Shown: positions 6,801 through 15,335 of the stretch, piece after piece | Layout: each line of letters begins with the position of its first letter | Position numbering within the stretch: the first letter of the stretch is position 1 | Assembly: GCF_002414005.1 (NCBI RefSeq) | Contig: NZ_DHYG01000063.1 | Coordinates: 1-64,000 of the forward strand | Length of the DNA stretch: 64,000 nt | Source of the DNA: Psychrobacter sp. UBA5136 | GTDB taxonomy: Bacteria; Pseudomonadota; Gammaproteobacteria; Pseudomonadales; Moraxellaceae | Direction: 5' to 3' | The notes under the pieces: model-generated | Databases searched by the model: none | What the model saw: only the letters and a program-made list of their open reading frames with translations | Told to the model about the DNA's origin: nothing | Position numbers and translations under genes: made by a program

Positions 6801-8429
6801 TTAACTCTCAATGTTAGAAAGTGCTGTAGATAGCTGATCAATCGCATGGTCTAACACATCTAGGCGCGCTTGCCGCTTTTCATTGGTGGCGATGATGGCC
6901 CAAGGAGCGTCCTTGGTGTTGGTACGAGCCAGCATATCAGCGGCCGATTGCACATAATCTGACCACTTATCACGATTGCGCCAGTCATCGTCAGTCAATT
7001 TAAACTGTTTATGCGGCGTATCTTCACGCGCTTCAAAGCGCTCGAGCTGTTCTTTTTTATCAATAGCCAGCCAATATTTAATAACGATCGTCCCAGCTGC
7101 CACTAAATCTGCCTCAAAGCGATTGATTTCATCATAAGCGCGCTGCCATTTGTTATCAGTAGCCAAACCTTCAATGCGCTCAACCAATACGCGCCCGTAC
7201 CACGTGCGGTCAAAGATGGCGATACGGCTGATACGATCGGTTTGCTCGTTCGGCAGTTTGGTCCAAAAGCGCCATAAATAAGGGTGCTGCAATTCATATA
7301 ACATCGGCGCGCCAATATTATAAATCTGATACTCACGGGGGTCGAGCGGCGCCACCAGTCTTTTAATAGCGCCGCCTTTACCAGCGGCATCCATCCCTTC
7401 AAAGGCAAATACCACATGCCGACCTTGGCGCGCACGCAGCAACTCAGCAAGGCGGGCTTGCTTATCGGCAAGCGCTTTATGATATTTATCCTTATCTATC
7501 TCGCTATCGTCGATATTTATTAGGGTTTGAGGGATTTTTACTGGTTCAAACTTTGTCATCTTTTTTGACTTTTCACTTTCTGCTTTACTACTTGCTTCTT
7601 TACTACTTGCTAATGCGGTTTGCATCGCTTGCAAGACTTCATGACAAAAATGGGTAGCAGCCTGTGATTTATCAGCACCATCGATGATAATCCAATCATT
7701 TTGCTGGCGTAATAGCGCTGTTGCTACCTCATTAAAGGTCTCGACGACCTGTTTACTTTTCCAGTCAATTTGATACAGAAATTCTGGCTCAACCTCGTCG
7801 TCATTAAGCCGTGCCTGCAAGGTGTCAATATCGACACGAAACCAGCATTTCAAAAGCTTGGTTTGGTTGGCAGCAAGGTCTTGCTCAAAGGCTTGTAGTT
7901 TGGTGAGTTCTTTTTTTAAATAGTCTTGCCATTGGCCAATAGGCAAAGTTTTATTTTTCAGCTTCTTATTATGCTTATCCTCACTTTTTTTAACATCATT
8001 ATCTTCATCTTCTTGGGTTGCCATCCTCATGACGTTATAAAGCAAATCAGCGTACCAATTGCCGAAATACACCATCACATCGCCGTGGCGCGGCAACGCT
8101 TTGGTGTGCACCTGCCAAATCGGCTGATATTCTAAAGGGCAATCTCCAATAGTTGCTTCAACCTTAAGTAAGCGCGGGTCAACCCACTGGCGCAGCTGCG
8201 TGACCGCTGTGCCCTTCCCTGCTTGCTCCATGCCATTGACCAGCACCAAGAGTCCCGTTGGTTTATTAGTGTTTTTCGGTGATTGTTGCCGCGTGGCGCG
8301 CAAGGCAAACTGCGCGGTCACCAATGCCAAGCGCAGGGCATCTTTGTCCATCGAAAATTGCTTACTAACGGCTTGTGCTTCTTGTGCTTCTTTGGTTTCA
8401 GTCGTATCCTCTTGTTTGCTCATGTCCAT
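6801..8429 (-). CDS. pap: Polyphosphate:AMP phosphotransferase (tandem PPK2 domains)
   Basis: Uses polyphosphate as phosphate donor to turn AMP into ADP. The protein has 542 residues, about twice a single PPK2 domain, and two P-loop halves are visible: VNGMEQAGKGTAVTQL near residue 65 and FEGMDAAGKGGAIKRL near residue 355. The C-terminal half keeps the strong PPK2 signatures (APLDPREYQIYNIGAP, FDRTWYGRVLVER, KYWLAIDKKEQLERFEARE), while the N-terminal half is more divergent (YFGNWYADLLYNVM in the Walker-B region). That arrangement matches class II PPK2 enzymes, where the C-terminal domain is the active one. A lysine/serine-rich linker joins the halves. The neighbouring Pit transporter gives a phosphate-storage context. 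Start choice between M1 and M3 is open. Confidence 0.92.
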   Translation of the reverse strand: MDMSKQEDTTETKEAQEAQAVSKQFSMDKDALRLALVTAQFALRATRQQSPKNTNKPTGLLVLVNGMEQAGKGTAVTQLRQWVDPRLLKVEATIGDCPLEYQPIWQVHTKALPRHGDVMVYFGNWYADLLYNVMRMATQEDEDNDVKKSEDKHNKKLKNKTLPIGQWQDYLKKELTKLQAFEQDLAANQTKLLKCWFRVDIDTLQARLNDDEVEPEFLYQIDWKSKQVVETFNEVATALLRQQNDWIIIDGADKSQAATHFCHEVLQAMQTALASSKEASSKAESEKSKKMTKFEPVKIPQTLINIDDSEIDKDKYHKALADKQARLAELLRARQGRHVVFAFEGMDAAGKGGAIKRLVAPLDPREYQIYNIGAPMLYELQHPYLWRFWTKLPNEQTDRISRIAIFDRTWYGRVLVERIEGLATDNKWQRAYDEINRFEADLVAAGTIVIKYWLAIDKKEQLERFEAREDTPHKQFKLTDDDWRNRDKWSDYVQSAADMLARTNTKDAPWAIIATNEKRQARLDVLDHAIDQLSTALSNIES

Positions 8430-8703
8430 GCTCGCTTTATTATTAGATAATGTTTTATACAGGTCTTATTTATGGTTTTTATAAACTCTCTTCTTTATAC
8501 AGCTAATCATAACATTGAGACAATTTGGTAAATAACCCTGCTATGTAACAGTTTGGCATTTGTATTCTGCTTTATTTTCTTTTAAGGTGAACAAAATCTT
8601 GCGAGCATGCTTTAATATGCCCAAGATCCCAGCCTGTAGTACCACTTGAACCTTTTTATCATCAAAATAATTGCCATTTTTACTTTTTATAGGATGACCT
8701 TCC

Positions 8704-9414
8704 ATGTCTGCTTTAGCCAATTTACAACAGCACTTAAACCGTTTTTGGGCGCTGCCACATCATGAAAATGCTGCCTTAAATACTAAGCTTAAAGAAGTGC
8801 AAGCATGGCAACAAGCGCGTATCAAACGCACCCATAGCGCGCTGTTTGAACAACCAAAAAACCAGCCAATGGCAGAGTATTTTTTGACGCAGCTATACGG
8901 TGGTGACGAGTTTAAAGTATTGGCAGAGCAATTAGGCCGCATCCTTCCTAAAGCCAAAAAATTAGAGCGCCTTGCTAAAGAGGCTTCTTTAGAAGCGGGC
9001 AGCATGGGAATTCAGGCGTCGATTTTAGCCATTGAGTTGGATTTACATTTGGCCGAGTGGTTGGTGGCGCAAGACTTAGCGGTTAATGAAGAAAATATGC
9101 TCGCTGCTTACCGCGCGGTTGATGAGGCAAACGAGCGCCGCGTGCAAATTAACAATCTAAAAGAGGTCTGCTATCGCACCGATAAAGATTTGAACTCATT
9201 TATGCTCAAAAAAGCCTTTGGTCTCGCAAAAGGCGCGGCTTATCGCCATAATTTCCAGCCGCTTTACGACTTTATTGACTCAGGTTTTAAAGCGATGAAG
9301 CCGCTAAAAAGTGTGAGCAGCTTTATCGAACCGTTTTGTGAGCGTGAGCTTGAGATTATTGATGAGGTTCATAATACGGATAATGGCGGTAAGCCAGCAG
9401 CGTTTGGTGTATGA
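8704..9414 (+). CDS. FFLEELY-motif protein of unknown function
   Basis: A 236-residue, mainly helical soluble protein without signal peptide or membrane segment. It contains EYFLTQLYGGDEF at about residues 59-71, which I recognise as a variant of the FFLEELY motif that names a family found in Moraxellaceae. No catalytic motif is visible. It is the first gene of a + strand series leading into ubiE-ubiJ-ubiB, with about 120 bp before ubiE. The repeated placement beside ubiquinone genes would suggest a link to that pathway, but I cannot test this here. Function is unknown. The start is well placed, directly after an AGGATGACCTTCC stretch. Confidence 0.75.
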   Translation: MSALANLQQHLNRFWALPHHENAALNTKLKEVQAWQQARIKRTHSALFEQPKNQPMAEYFLTQLYGGDEFKVLAEQLGRILPKAKKLERLAKEASLEAGSMGIQASILAIELDLHLAEWLVAQDLAVNEENMLAAYRAVDEANERRVQINNLKEVCYRTDKDLNSFMLKKAFGLAKGAAYRHNFQPLYDFIDSGFKAMKPLKSVSSFIEPFCERELEIIDEVHNTDNGGKPAAFGV

Positions 9415-9531
9415 TAGGGTCAATAATGCTCGTGGCTAACTGCGCGGCACAGTGTTTAAACCCTGCTCAAATAATGCTTAAATACGCCATCATGAAAACG
9501 AATACATAAAAACGAATAATAGGATAATCGT

Positions 9532-10671
9532 ATGACTGATAACTCAAATAACAATGTCGACACCAATGCCGAAATCAATGCTACCTCTCATGGCCATCTA
9601 CAAGATAAATTGGTCAAAGACAGTATTGCCAATAATCAAAATATCACCGACCAAGTAAAAGCCCGTCAAAGCTCTGGTTCTAGTGCATCACTTAATGCAA
9701 ATGCCGCAGTCGATAGCAGCAATAATAATAACTTTACTCAAGTGCAAGACTTACCAACTGGAACGCCACAAGGTCAACAAACGACTATGCCAAACACGAT
9801 AAACAACAACACCAACCCTACTTTAAATGACCGCGCAAGCACGACTTCTGCGCAGGCACAAACCACCAAACAAACGCTATTTAACCAGCGTGATGACATC
9901 AATAATCCGCATACGCCCGATACCGATGGCAATGAGCAAACCCATTTTGGTTATAAGACGGTCAATAAAGCGGAAAAACAAGCGCGTGTTGCCGATGTTT
10001 TCACCTCAGTTGCCAAAAAATACGACATTATGAATGACTTAATGTCATTTGGTATTCATCGCTTATGGAAGCGCTACGCGATTAGCTTATCAGGCGTGCG
10101 TTCGGGTCAACACGTCCTTGATATTGCAGGCGGTACGGGTGATTTGGCCAAAGTATTTAGCCGTGAAGTCGGTCGCAATGGTCATGTGGTGTTATCAGAT
10201 ATCAATGCGGCGATGTTAGAAGTTGGCCGCGAGCGCCTTATCAATGCTGGCTGTAACAACGTTGATTTTGTCTTAGCAAACGCTGAAACTTTAGCGCCCT
10301 TTGATGATGAAAGCTTTGATTTGGTGACCATCAGCTTCGGCCTGCGTAACGTCACAGACAAGGACGCTGCCCTAAAAGCTATGTACCGCGTGCTCAAGCC
10401 AGGCGGTCGATTACTGATTTTAGAATTTTCAAAACCTGTGTTTGAGCCATTATCAAAAGCTTATGATTTGTACTCATTTACGGCGTTGCCAATCATGGGT
10501 AAGCTGGTCGCTAACGATTCTGAAAGCTATCAATACTTGGCAGAATCGATTCGTATGCACCCTAACCAGCAGACGCTTAAACAAATGATGCAGCAAGCAG
10601 GTTTTGAAAATTGTGACTATCATAACTTGACGGCTGGTATCGTTGCGGTGCATCGCGGTTTTAAAGCTTAA
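9532..10671 (+). CDS. ubiE: Ubiquinone/menaquinone C-methyltransferase UbiE with N-terminal extension
   Basis: SAM-dependent C-methyltransferase of ubiquinone synthesis (demethoxy-quinol C2 methylation), cytoplasmic or membrane-associated. The conserved domain starts near residue 139 (FGYKTVNKAEKQARVADVF) and shows the SAM motif LDIAGGTGDLAKVF, DINAAML and the family signatures YDIMNDLMSFGIHRLWK and RVLKPGGRLLILEFSKP. Before it lie about 138 residues rich in N, T, Q and S with no recognisable fold; typical UbiE is near 250 residues. The ATG at 9532 has AGGATAATC upstream, so the extension appears to be translated, but an internal start near residue 86 cannot be excluded. It is followed by ubiJ and ubiB, the usual order. 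Confidence 0.95.
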   Translation: MTDNSNNNVDTNAEINATSHGHLQDKLVKDSIANNQNITDQVKARQSSGSSASLNANAAVDSSNNNNFTQVQDLPTGTPQGQQTTMPNTINNNTNPTLNDRASTTSAQAQTTKQTLFNQRDDINNPHTPDTDGNEQTHFGYKTVNKAEKQARVADVFTSVAKKYDIMNDLMSFGIHRLWKRYAISLSGVRSGQHVLDIAGGTGDLAKVFSREVGRNGHVVLSDINAAMLEVGRERLINAGCNNVDFVLANAETLAPFDDESFDLVTISFGLRNVTDKDAALKAMYRVLKPGGRLLILEFSKPVFEPLSKAYDLYSFTALPIMGKLVANDSESYQYLAESIRMHPNQQTLKQMMQQAGFENCDYHNLTAGIVAVHRGFKA

Positions 10672-10711
10672 CTATAAAAAAGCTTAATTACAAAAAGCTT
10701 AGTTATAAAAG
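10665..10711. repeat. 15-16 bp tandem repeat, 3 units, over the ubiE stop codon
   Basis: Three units starting AGCTTA at 10665, 10681 and 10696 (AGCTTAACTATAAAAA, AGCTTAATTACAAAA, AGCTTAGTTATAAAAG). The first unit contains the last codon and stop of ubiE; the others extend into the ubiE-ubiJ spacer. Confidence 0.8.
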
Positions 10712-10816
10712 ATATGACAATGGCGTCAAAAACGCTACTGCCTAATATTCGCAACTTCTAATCTGAGTAGAATTGGCGCTTTTTAACAGGCGCTTAACTA
10801 AATATATGAGAACCTT

Positions 10817-11512
10817 ATGCTGACTGTCTTACTTTTGGCGGGTGCCGAAAAGCTGATTAATATCGCCATTGCCAGCGATGAGATTACCAAAGCTGGGCTA
10901 GCACCGCTTGCGGGCAAAGTGCTGCGTCTAAATATGTCCATGCCTGAGATTCATTTGGACGTGTTATTTACCGATGAGCGCTTACGTTTTGAGCCTGTCA
11001 CTACTGAAAGCGTGTTTGAGCCAAGCGGCAATATGGATGAGCGCCAAAGAGCCAGTTTAAATAAAGCACGTATCGGTCACAGTCGCCCAGATTGTGTCGT
11101 GACCGTCGACAATCCAGCCCAGCTGCTTAACCTAATGCGCGGTACCGAAGGCAACTTGCCTATCGCTGGAGATTATAAGGTGTTGATGCAGTTAAAACAG
11201 TTAGTTGCAGGATTTGATCCTGATGTTGCTGGACAGCTTGAACCTTTTATTGGCAAACCGATGGCCAGTCAATTGCACCTGCTTATATCACAGTTAAAAA
11301 GCAGCTGGCGTCATAGCGCCAAACGCGCTTTTGATGACGTCAGCGACTGGGCCAACGACGTAGCAGGCAATAGTACTCCTGACCCGATGGACATGACTGA
11401 GGTGAGTGATCTAAAGCAGCAATTACTAAAACTGCGCGTGGATGTCGAGCGTGAAGAAGCGAGGCTTGCGGCGATCAAAGATGAGCAAGCACGTTTAACC
11501 AATCATAGATAA
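10817..11512 (+). CDS. ubiJ: Ubiquinone biosynthesis accessory factor UbiJ
   Basis: Lipid-binding accessory protein of the ubiquinone-synthesis complex. The N-terminal two thirds match an SCP2-like sterol-carrier domain (LRLNMSMPEIHLDVLFTDERLRFEP) and the C-terminus forms a helix with heptad character (DLKQQLLKLRVDVEREEARLAAIKDEQ), as in UbiJ/YigP. Length 231 is in the family range. No membrane segment. Identity rests mostly on its place between ubiE and ubiB, the conserved order in gammaproteobacteria, with the SCP2-like start as support. A GAGAACC site precedes the ATG. Confidence 0.88.
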   Translation: MLTVLLLAGAEKLINIAIASDEITKAGLAPLAGKVLRLNMSMPEIHLDVLFTDERLRFEPVTTESVFEPSGNMDERQRASLNKARIGHSRPDCVVTVDNPAQLLNLMRGTEGNLPIAGDYKVLMQLKQLVAGFDPDVAGQLEPFIGKPMASQLHLLISQLKSSWRHSAKRAFDDVSDWANDVAGNSTPDPMDMTEVSDLKQQLLKLRVDVEREEARLAAIKDEQARLTNHR

Positions 11513-11603
11513 TAATAAATAGCGGCTATGATTGCTTACAGGCTGACTGTAAACAGTCATAGACTTTGCCCTATTTTTGACTTTTTTAGAGTAACCATAC
11601 CTC

Positions 11604-13262
11604 ATGCTACTATCTCATCGCGCCCGTTTACTTGAACTTTGGCGTATCGCCGCCGCCTATCGTATTGATACCCATCTTTCTGTTGAAGAAGCACCGCAGC
11701 TACAACCTTTGGCGCGTTTAATTCGTCTGCATCCTGCAGCTTGGGGCAAAAAACACCAACCAAACGCCATCAAGTACGCGCTTGAAGATATGGGGACGCT
11801 GTTTTTAAAACTGGGACAACTGCTGTCAACGCGTCGCGACTTGGTGCCGCCTGAGATTATTGAGCAATTGGTGCAGCTGCAAGATAAAGTCAAACCTTTT
11901 GATTCGGACGTCGCCATTGCCCAAATCCAAGATGCCAAATACGGCCTTGGTCAATCTATCGACACCTTATTTGCTCGTTTTGATGTTAAGCCACTAGCAG
12001 CCGCATCCATCGCCCAAGTACACACCGCTGCCTTACACGATGGGCGTGAAGTGGTGGTAAAGGTGGCTCGTCCTAATATCCGCGCCACTATTGTGGCAGA
12101 CTTTGAGCTGCTGCGTGAGCTTGCCAATTGGGCATCGGCGCGTATCGAAGCGGCGCGCGCCGTACGTATCATCGATATTGTCGAAGATTATCGCCAAGTC
12201 ATGCTAAATGAATTGGATTTGACCTTAGAGGCCGACAATACGACGCAGATGCGCAATAACTTTTTGGGCTCAGCCCTCATGTATGTGCCTGAAGTTTATA
12301 ACGCTGCCAAAAACGTCATGGTGATGGAGCGTATCCAAGGCGTCCCTATCTCGCAGGTTGAGGTGTTTGACAAGCTTGGTTATGACCGTGCAACATTGGC
12401 AGAAAAAGGCTTAACGATATTTTTTACCCAAGTATTTCGCGATAACTTTTTTCATGCCGATATGCATCCGGGGAATGTCTTCGTAGAGACGCCGCCAATT
12501 AAAACGCTCAGCGCGGATATGACAGCGGTTAACTTAGGTCATGAGCCGCGCTATATCGGGCTTGATTGCGCCATTATGGGCACCTTATCAAAGGACGATC
12601 AGCTTATTGTGGCGCGTATGCTGTTATCGGTAATGAATAACAACTTTACGGCGATGGTTGATATTGTCAGCCGTGCTGGTTGGATACCACCCAACACCGA
12701 TAAGCACGCCTTGATGCGCGATATGAAACGCACGGTCGGGCCTATGCTGCAAAAATCCATCAATGATATTGATTTTGCTGGGGTGTTGATGCAAATTTTA
12801 GACATTGCGCGTCGTTATCATATGAGCATCCCGCCGCAATTGATGCTGCTGCTCAAAACCTTGGTGCATGTCGAAGGACTTGGCCGCGATTTATATCCTG
12901 AGCTTGATATCTGGTCGCTTGCTAAGCCTATTTTAAGCGGCTGGGTTAAAGAGCAGCTCGATCCGATGCGTAACTTGCAACACTTACGTCAGCAGTTGCC
13001 AGAGCTTTTATTATCAACGACTGATATTCCTAAGCTGCTAGACCAAGGTTTACAAAGCCTTGCCTCTCAAGGCTCGCGTCAAGACAGTCAGCTGCGAGAA
13101 ATACAGCAAATCCGTGCTGATATGCTCAATGACCGTCGCCGTGATTGGCTAGCGCTGTCAGGCTTTGCCGTGTTTATTGCTATTGCCACGCAGGTTGGTT
13201 GGTTTGCGCCAATTTTTTATCTACTGGCTATTATCGTCGTTATTTGGCGTGTTTTGGCGTAA
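11604..13262 (+). CDS. ubiB: Ubiquinone biosynthesis regulatory kinase-like protein UbiB
   Basis: Atypical ADCK/ABC1 protein-kinase-like ATPase needed for ubiquinone synthesis; proposed to drive lipid intermediates out of the membrane. The family's KxGQ motif (LFLKLGQLLSTRRDLVPPE) and the Ala-rich nucleotide loop (AAASIAQVH) are present, as are HADMHPGNVFV for the catalytic loop and GLDCAIMG at the metal-binding position, where UbiB has D without the classical DFG. Two C-terminal hydrophobic helices (LALSGFAVFIAIA, FAPIFYLLAIIVVIW) anchor it in the inner membrane. Length 552 is normal. Last gene of the ubi series; it converges on ruvB with only 35 bp between, and I see no clear terminator there. 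Confidence 0.96.
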   Translation: MLLSHRARLLELWRIAAAYRIDTHLSVEEAPQLQPLARLIRLHPAAWGKKHQPNAIKYALEDMGTLFLKLGQLLSTRRDLVPPEIIEQLVQLQDKVKPFDSDVAIAQIQDAKYGLGQSIDTLFARFDVKPLAAASIAQVHTAALHDGREVVVKVARPNIRATIVADFELLRELANWASARIEAARAVRIIDIVEDYRQVMLNELDLTLEADNTTQMRNNFLGSALMYVPEVYNAAKNVMVMERIQGVPISQVEVFDKLGYDRATLAEKGLTIFFTQVFRDNFFHADMHPGNVFVETPPIKTLSADMTAVNLGHEPRYIGLDCAIMGTLSKDDQLIVARMLLSVMNNNFTAMVDIVSRAGWIPPNTDKHALMRDMKRTVGPMLQKSINDIDFAGVLMQILDIARRYHMSIPPQLMLLLKTLVHVEGLGRDLYPELDIWSLAKPILSGWVKEQLDPMRNLQHLRQQLPELLLSTTDIPKLLDQGLQSLASQGSRQDSQLREIQQIRADMLNDRRRDWLALSGFAVFIAIATQVGWFAPIFYLLAIIVVIWRVLA

Positions 13263-13297
13263 ATTGCATTCTTATTTTCTAAGATTTTGATTTCAAA

Positions 13298-14293
13298 CTA
13301 TAACATTTGGTCGATCGCCATTTGCGTCAAAACGCGACCGCGCGCTGTCCGCAGCACATAACCTTGCTGAATAAGATATGGCTCAATCACATCCTCAAGC
13401 GTACCGCGATCCTCAGCCATCGCCGCTGCAATCGCTTCGACGCCTGCCGGACCACCATCAAAGCGCTCATGCAATATCTCGATATAACGTCTGTCTAAAT
13501 GATCAAGACCACGCCTATCAACGGCAAGCATATCGAGCGCACTACCTGCTATCGCGCCATTAATACTGCCATCGCCTTTGACTTCGGCATAATCGCGCAC
13601 GCGGCGCAACAAACGGTTAGCAATCCTTGGCGTACCACGTGAACGGCGAGCAATCTCCACCGCGCCATCTTCACTCATCGGCACCCGCATCAGGCGCGCA
13701 GCACGGCTAACAATCGTCGTCAGATCTGCAATATTATAAAACTCTAAGCGCTGTACAATCCCAAAACGATCACGCAGTGGCGAAGTTAATAGTCCTGCTC
13801 GCGTGGTTGCGGCGACTAAGGTAAACGGTGGTAAATCAAGCTTAATAGAACGCGCCGCAGGCCCTTCACCAATCATAATGTCGAGCTGAAAATCTTCCAT
13901 GGCTGGATAAAGAATTTCTTCAATCACTGGACTTAAACGGTGAATCTCATCGATAAAGAGCACATCACCCGCTTCTAAATTGGTCAGCATCGCTGCCAGA
14001 TCGCCAGCGCGTTCAAGCACGGGGCCTGAGGTTGAGCGCAAATTACCGCCCATTTCGCGAGCAATGATATTAGCCAGCGTGGTTTTCCCAAGTCCCGGCG
14101 GACCAAAAATCAAGGTATGGTCTAAAGCCTCATCGCGGCCGCGAGCAGCGCCAATAAATACTTCCATCTGCTCGCGTACCACTGGTTGTCCGATGTATTC
14201 AGCCAATAACGCTGGTCGAATATTGGCATCAGGCGCATCACCGGCCCCTTCGAGCGGATTAATCAAACGATCTTGCATCATAGGTTTTATCAT
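13298..14293 (-). CDS. ruvB: Holliday junction branch-migration helicase RuvB
   Basis: AAA+ motor that, with RuvA, drives branch migration of Holliday junctions. Walker A GPPGLGKTTL, Walker B LFIDEIHR, sensor 1 VAATTRAG and arginine-finger region SPLRDRFGI are all visible, followed by the C-terminal winged helix (EPYLIQQGYVLRTARGRVLT). 331 residues, standard. It is downstream of ruvA on the same strand, but 320 bp with a terminator and a structured repeat separate them, so unlike the usual tight ruvAB pair they are probably transcribed separately. ruvC is 17 kb away. Confidence 0.97.
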   Translation of the reverse strand: MIKPMMQDRLINPLEGAGDAPDANIRPALLAEYIGQPVVREQMEVFIGAARGRDEALDHTLIFGPPGLGKTTLANIIAREMGGNLRSTSGPVLERAGDLAAMLTNLEAGDVLFIDEIHRLSPVIEEILYPAMEDFQLDIMIGEGPAARSIKLDLPPFTLVAATTRAGLLTSPLRDRFGIVQRLEFYNIADLTTIVSRAARLMRVPMSEDGAVEIARRSRGTPRIANRLLRRVRDYAEVKGDGSINGAIAGSALDMLAVDRRGLDHLDRRYIEILHERFDGGPAGVEAIAAAMAEDRGTLEDVIEPYLIQQGYVLRTARGRVLTQMAIDQML

Positions 14294-14408
14294 TTATTGA
14301 AATCATTATTTTTAAAAGACTAGGTAATAAACAGCATAACCAAACGCCGCGTATAAGTCATGCAAAACATCATAAAGCAGCGAGTCAATAAAGCACAGCC
14401 TAAAACAA

Positions 14409-14437
14409 AAATAAGCGACAATGACTGTCGCTTATTT
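14409..14437. terminator. Bidirectional terminator downstream of ruvA
   Basis: A perfect 12-bp stem, AAATAAGCGACA (14409-14420) with TGTCGCTTATTT (14426-14437), loop ATGAC. Read leftward it lies in the ruvA 3' region, between the structured repeat and ruvB, and would end the ruvA transcript. T-rich sequence follows on both sides. Confidence 0.8.
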
Positions 14438-14507
14438 GTTTAGGATTGCTGACACCATAAAGTACCGAGTTACAATCAGTTAAAAGTAAAACTGTCATAA
14501 GTTCAGA

Positions 14508-14579
14508 GGCGATACAGGGATAAATTTTCCTTGCTTGCTGCGTTCCCAGAGGCTGCGCAAAATTCATCCCTGTATCGCT
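14508..14579 (-). repeat. Structured 3'-UTR repeat, copy A (ruvA)
   Basis: GCGATACAGGGAT (14509-14521) pairs perfectly with ATCCCTGTATCGC (14566-14578), and AATTTT (14523-14528) with AAAATT (14559-14564), giving a stem of about 20 bp. The 30-nt apical part contains CCTTGCTTGCTG and CAGAGGCT. A second copy at 38203-38287 has the same apical sequence and different but still pairing arms. It lies 34 bp past the ruvA stop, before the terminator. Confidence 0.85.
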
Positions 14580-14612
14580 GTAACTTTTTTAATTGAATCT
14601 ACTATAACAGGC

Positions 14613-15236
14613 TTAAAAGCCAGATAACTGCTGCAAAGTGGCTTTTAACAGGCTTTGCGTATCGGCAAAGGTATCGCCGTTACTTTTTGCTGCCTTAATC
14701 GCTTGCTGCGCTTCTCTTTCTTTATAACCCAAACTAATCAGCGCACCTTCGACTTCAGCGATGATACTGCCTTCAGCAGAAACGGGTGCAGGCTGCAGCG
14801 CAAATTCTAAATTGCTGTTATCGACTTCGATATTTTTCAGCTTGTCTTTTAGCTCAATCAATAGACGCTGTGCGGTCTTTTTGCCAATGCCCGGAATACG
14901 GGTCAATGCAGTCTCTGACTCTTGTTCGACGTGCATTTTTAGCTCAGCGGCTGACATTGCCGATAGCATCGCCAGCGCCATTTTTGCCCCAACGCCATTA
15001 ATTTTAATCAATTGACGAAAGACATCGCGCTCTTTACGATCGATAAAACCGTAGAGCAGCTGCGCGTCTTCACGCACATGAAAATGCGTCCAAATGCTCG
15101 CCTGCTCATTAAGACGCAACTGGCAAAATGACGGCAGCGGCAGCTCTATATCGTAGCCTACGCCAGAGGTGGTCATGACACAGGCAGTCGGCGCCATCAA
15201 ATACTGCACCTGTCCGCTAATCAATCCAATCATCAT
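14613..15236 (-). CDS. ruvA: Holliday junction DNA-binding protein RuvA
   Basis: Binds the four-way junction as a tetramer and loads RuvB. The N-terminal OB domain (MIGLISGQVQ), the two helix-hairpin-helix motifs (FRQLIKINGVGAKMALAML and LTRIPGIGKKTAQRLLIELKDKL) and the C-terminal RuvB-binding three-helix domain (VEGALISLGYKEREAQQAI) follow in order. 207 residues, normal. The ATG at 15236 makes MMIGL; the second ATG is the position most RuvA proteins start from. Its 3' untranslated region carries the structured repeat and then a terminator. Confidence 0.96.
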   Translation of the reverse strand: MMIGLISGQVQYLMAPTACVMTTSGVGYDIELPLPSFCQLRLNEQASIWTHFHVREDAQLLYGFIDRKERDVFRQLIKINGVGAKMALAMLSAMSAAELKMHVEQESETALTRIPGIGKKTAQRLLIELKDKLKNIEVDNSNLEFALQPAPVSAEGSIIAEVEGALISLGYKEREAQQAIKAAKSNGDTFADTQSLLKATLQQLSGF

Positions 15237-15335
15237 CTACCACCTTTTATAAAATATGAATATAAAAACTGTTTATAGAACTTGCGAAAAAAAGCCGCTT
15301 TGCTGTCATTAAATCAGCATATCTGAGCAACAATT

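Noticed and set aside
14521..14565. Similarity of the repeat loop to the 4.5S/SRP RNA core (GGAA...CAGC..AAGG)
   Set aside because: Only short pieces resemble it; the order and flanking stems do not fit 4.5S RNA, and there are two copies.
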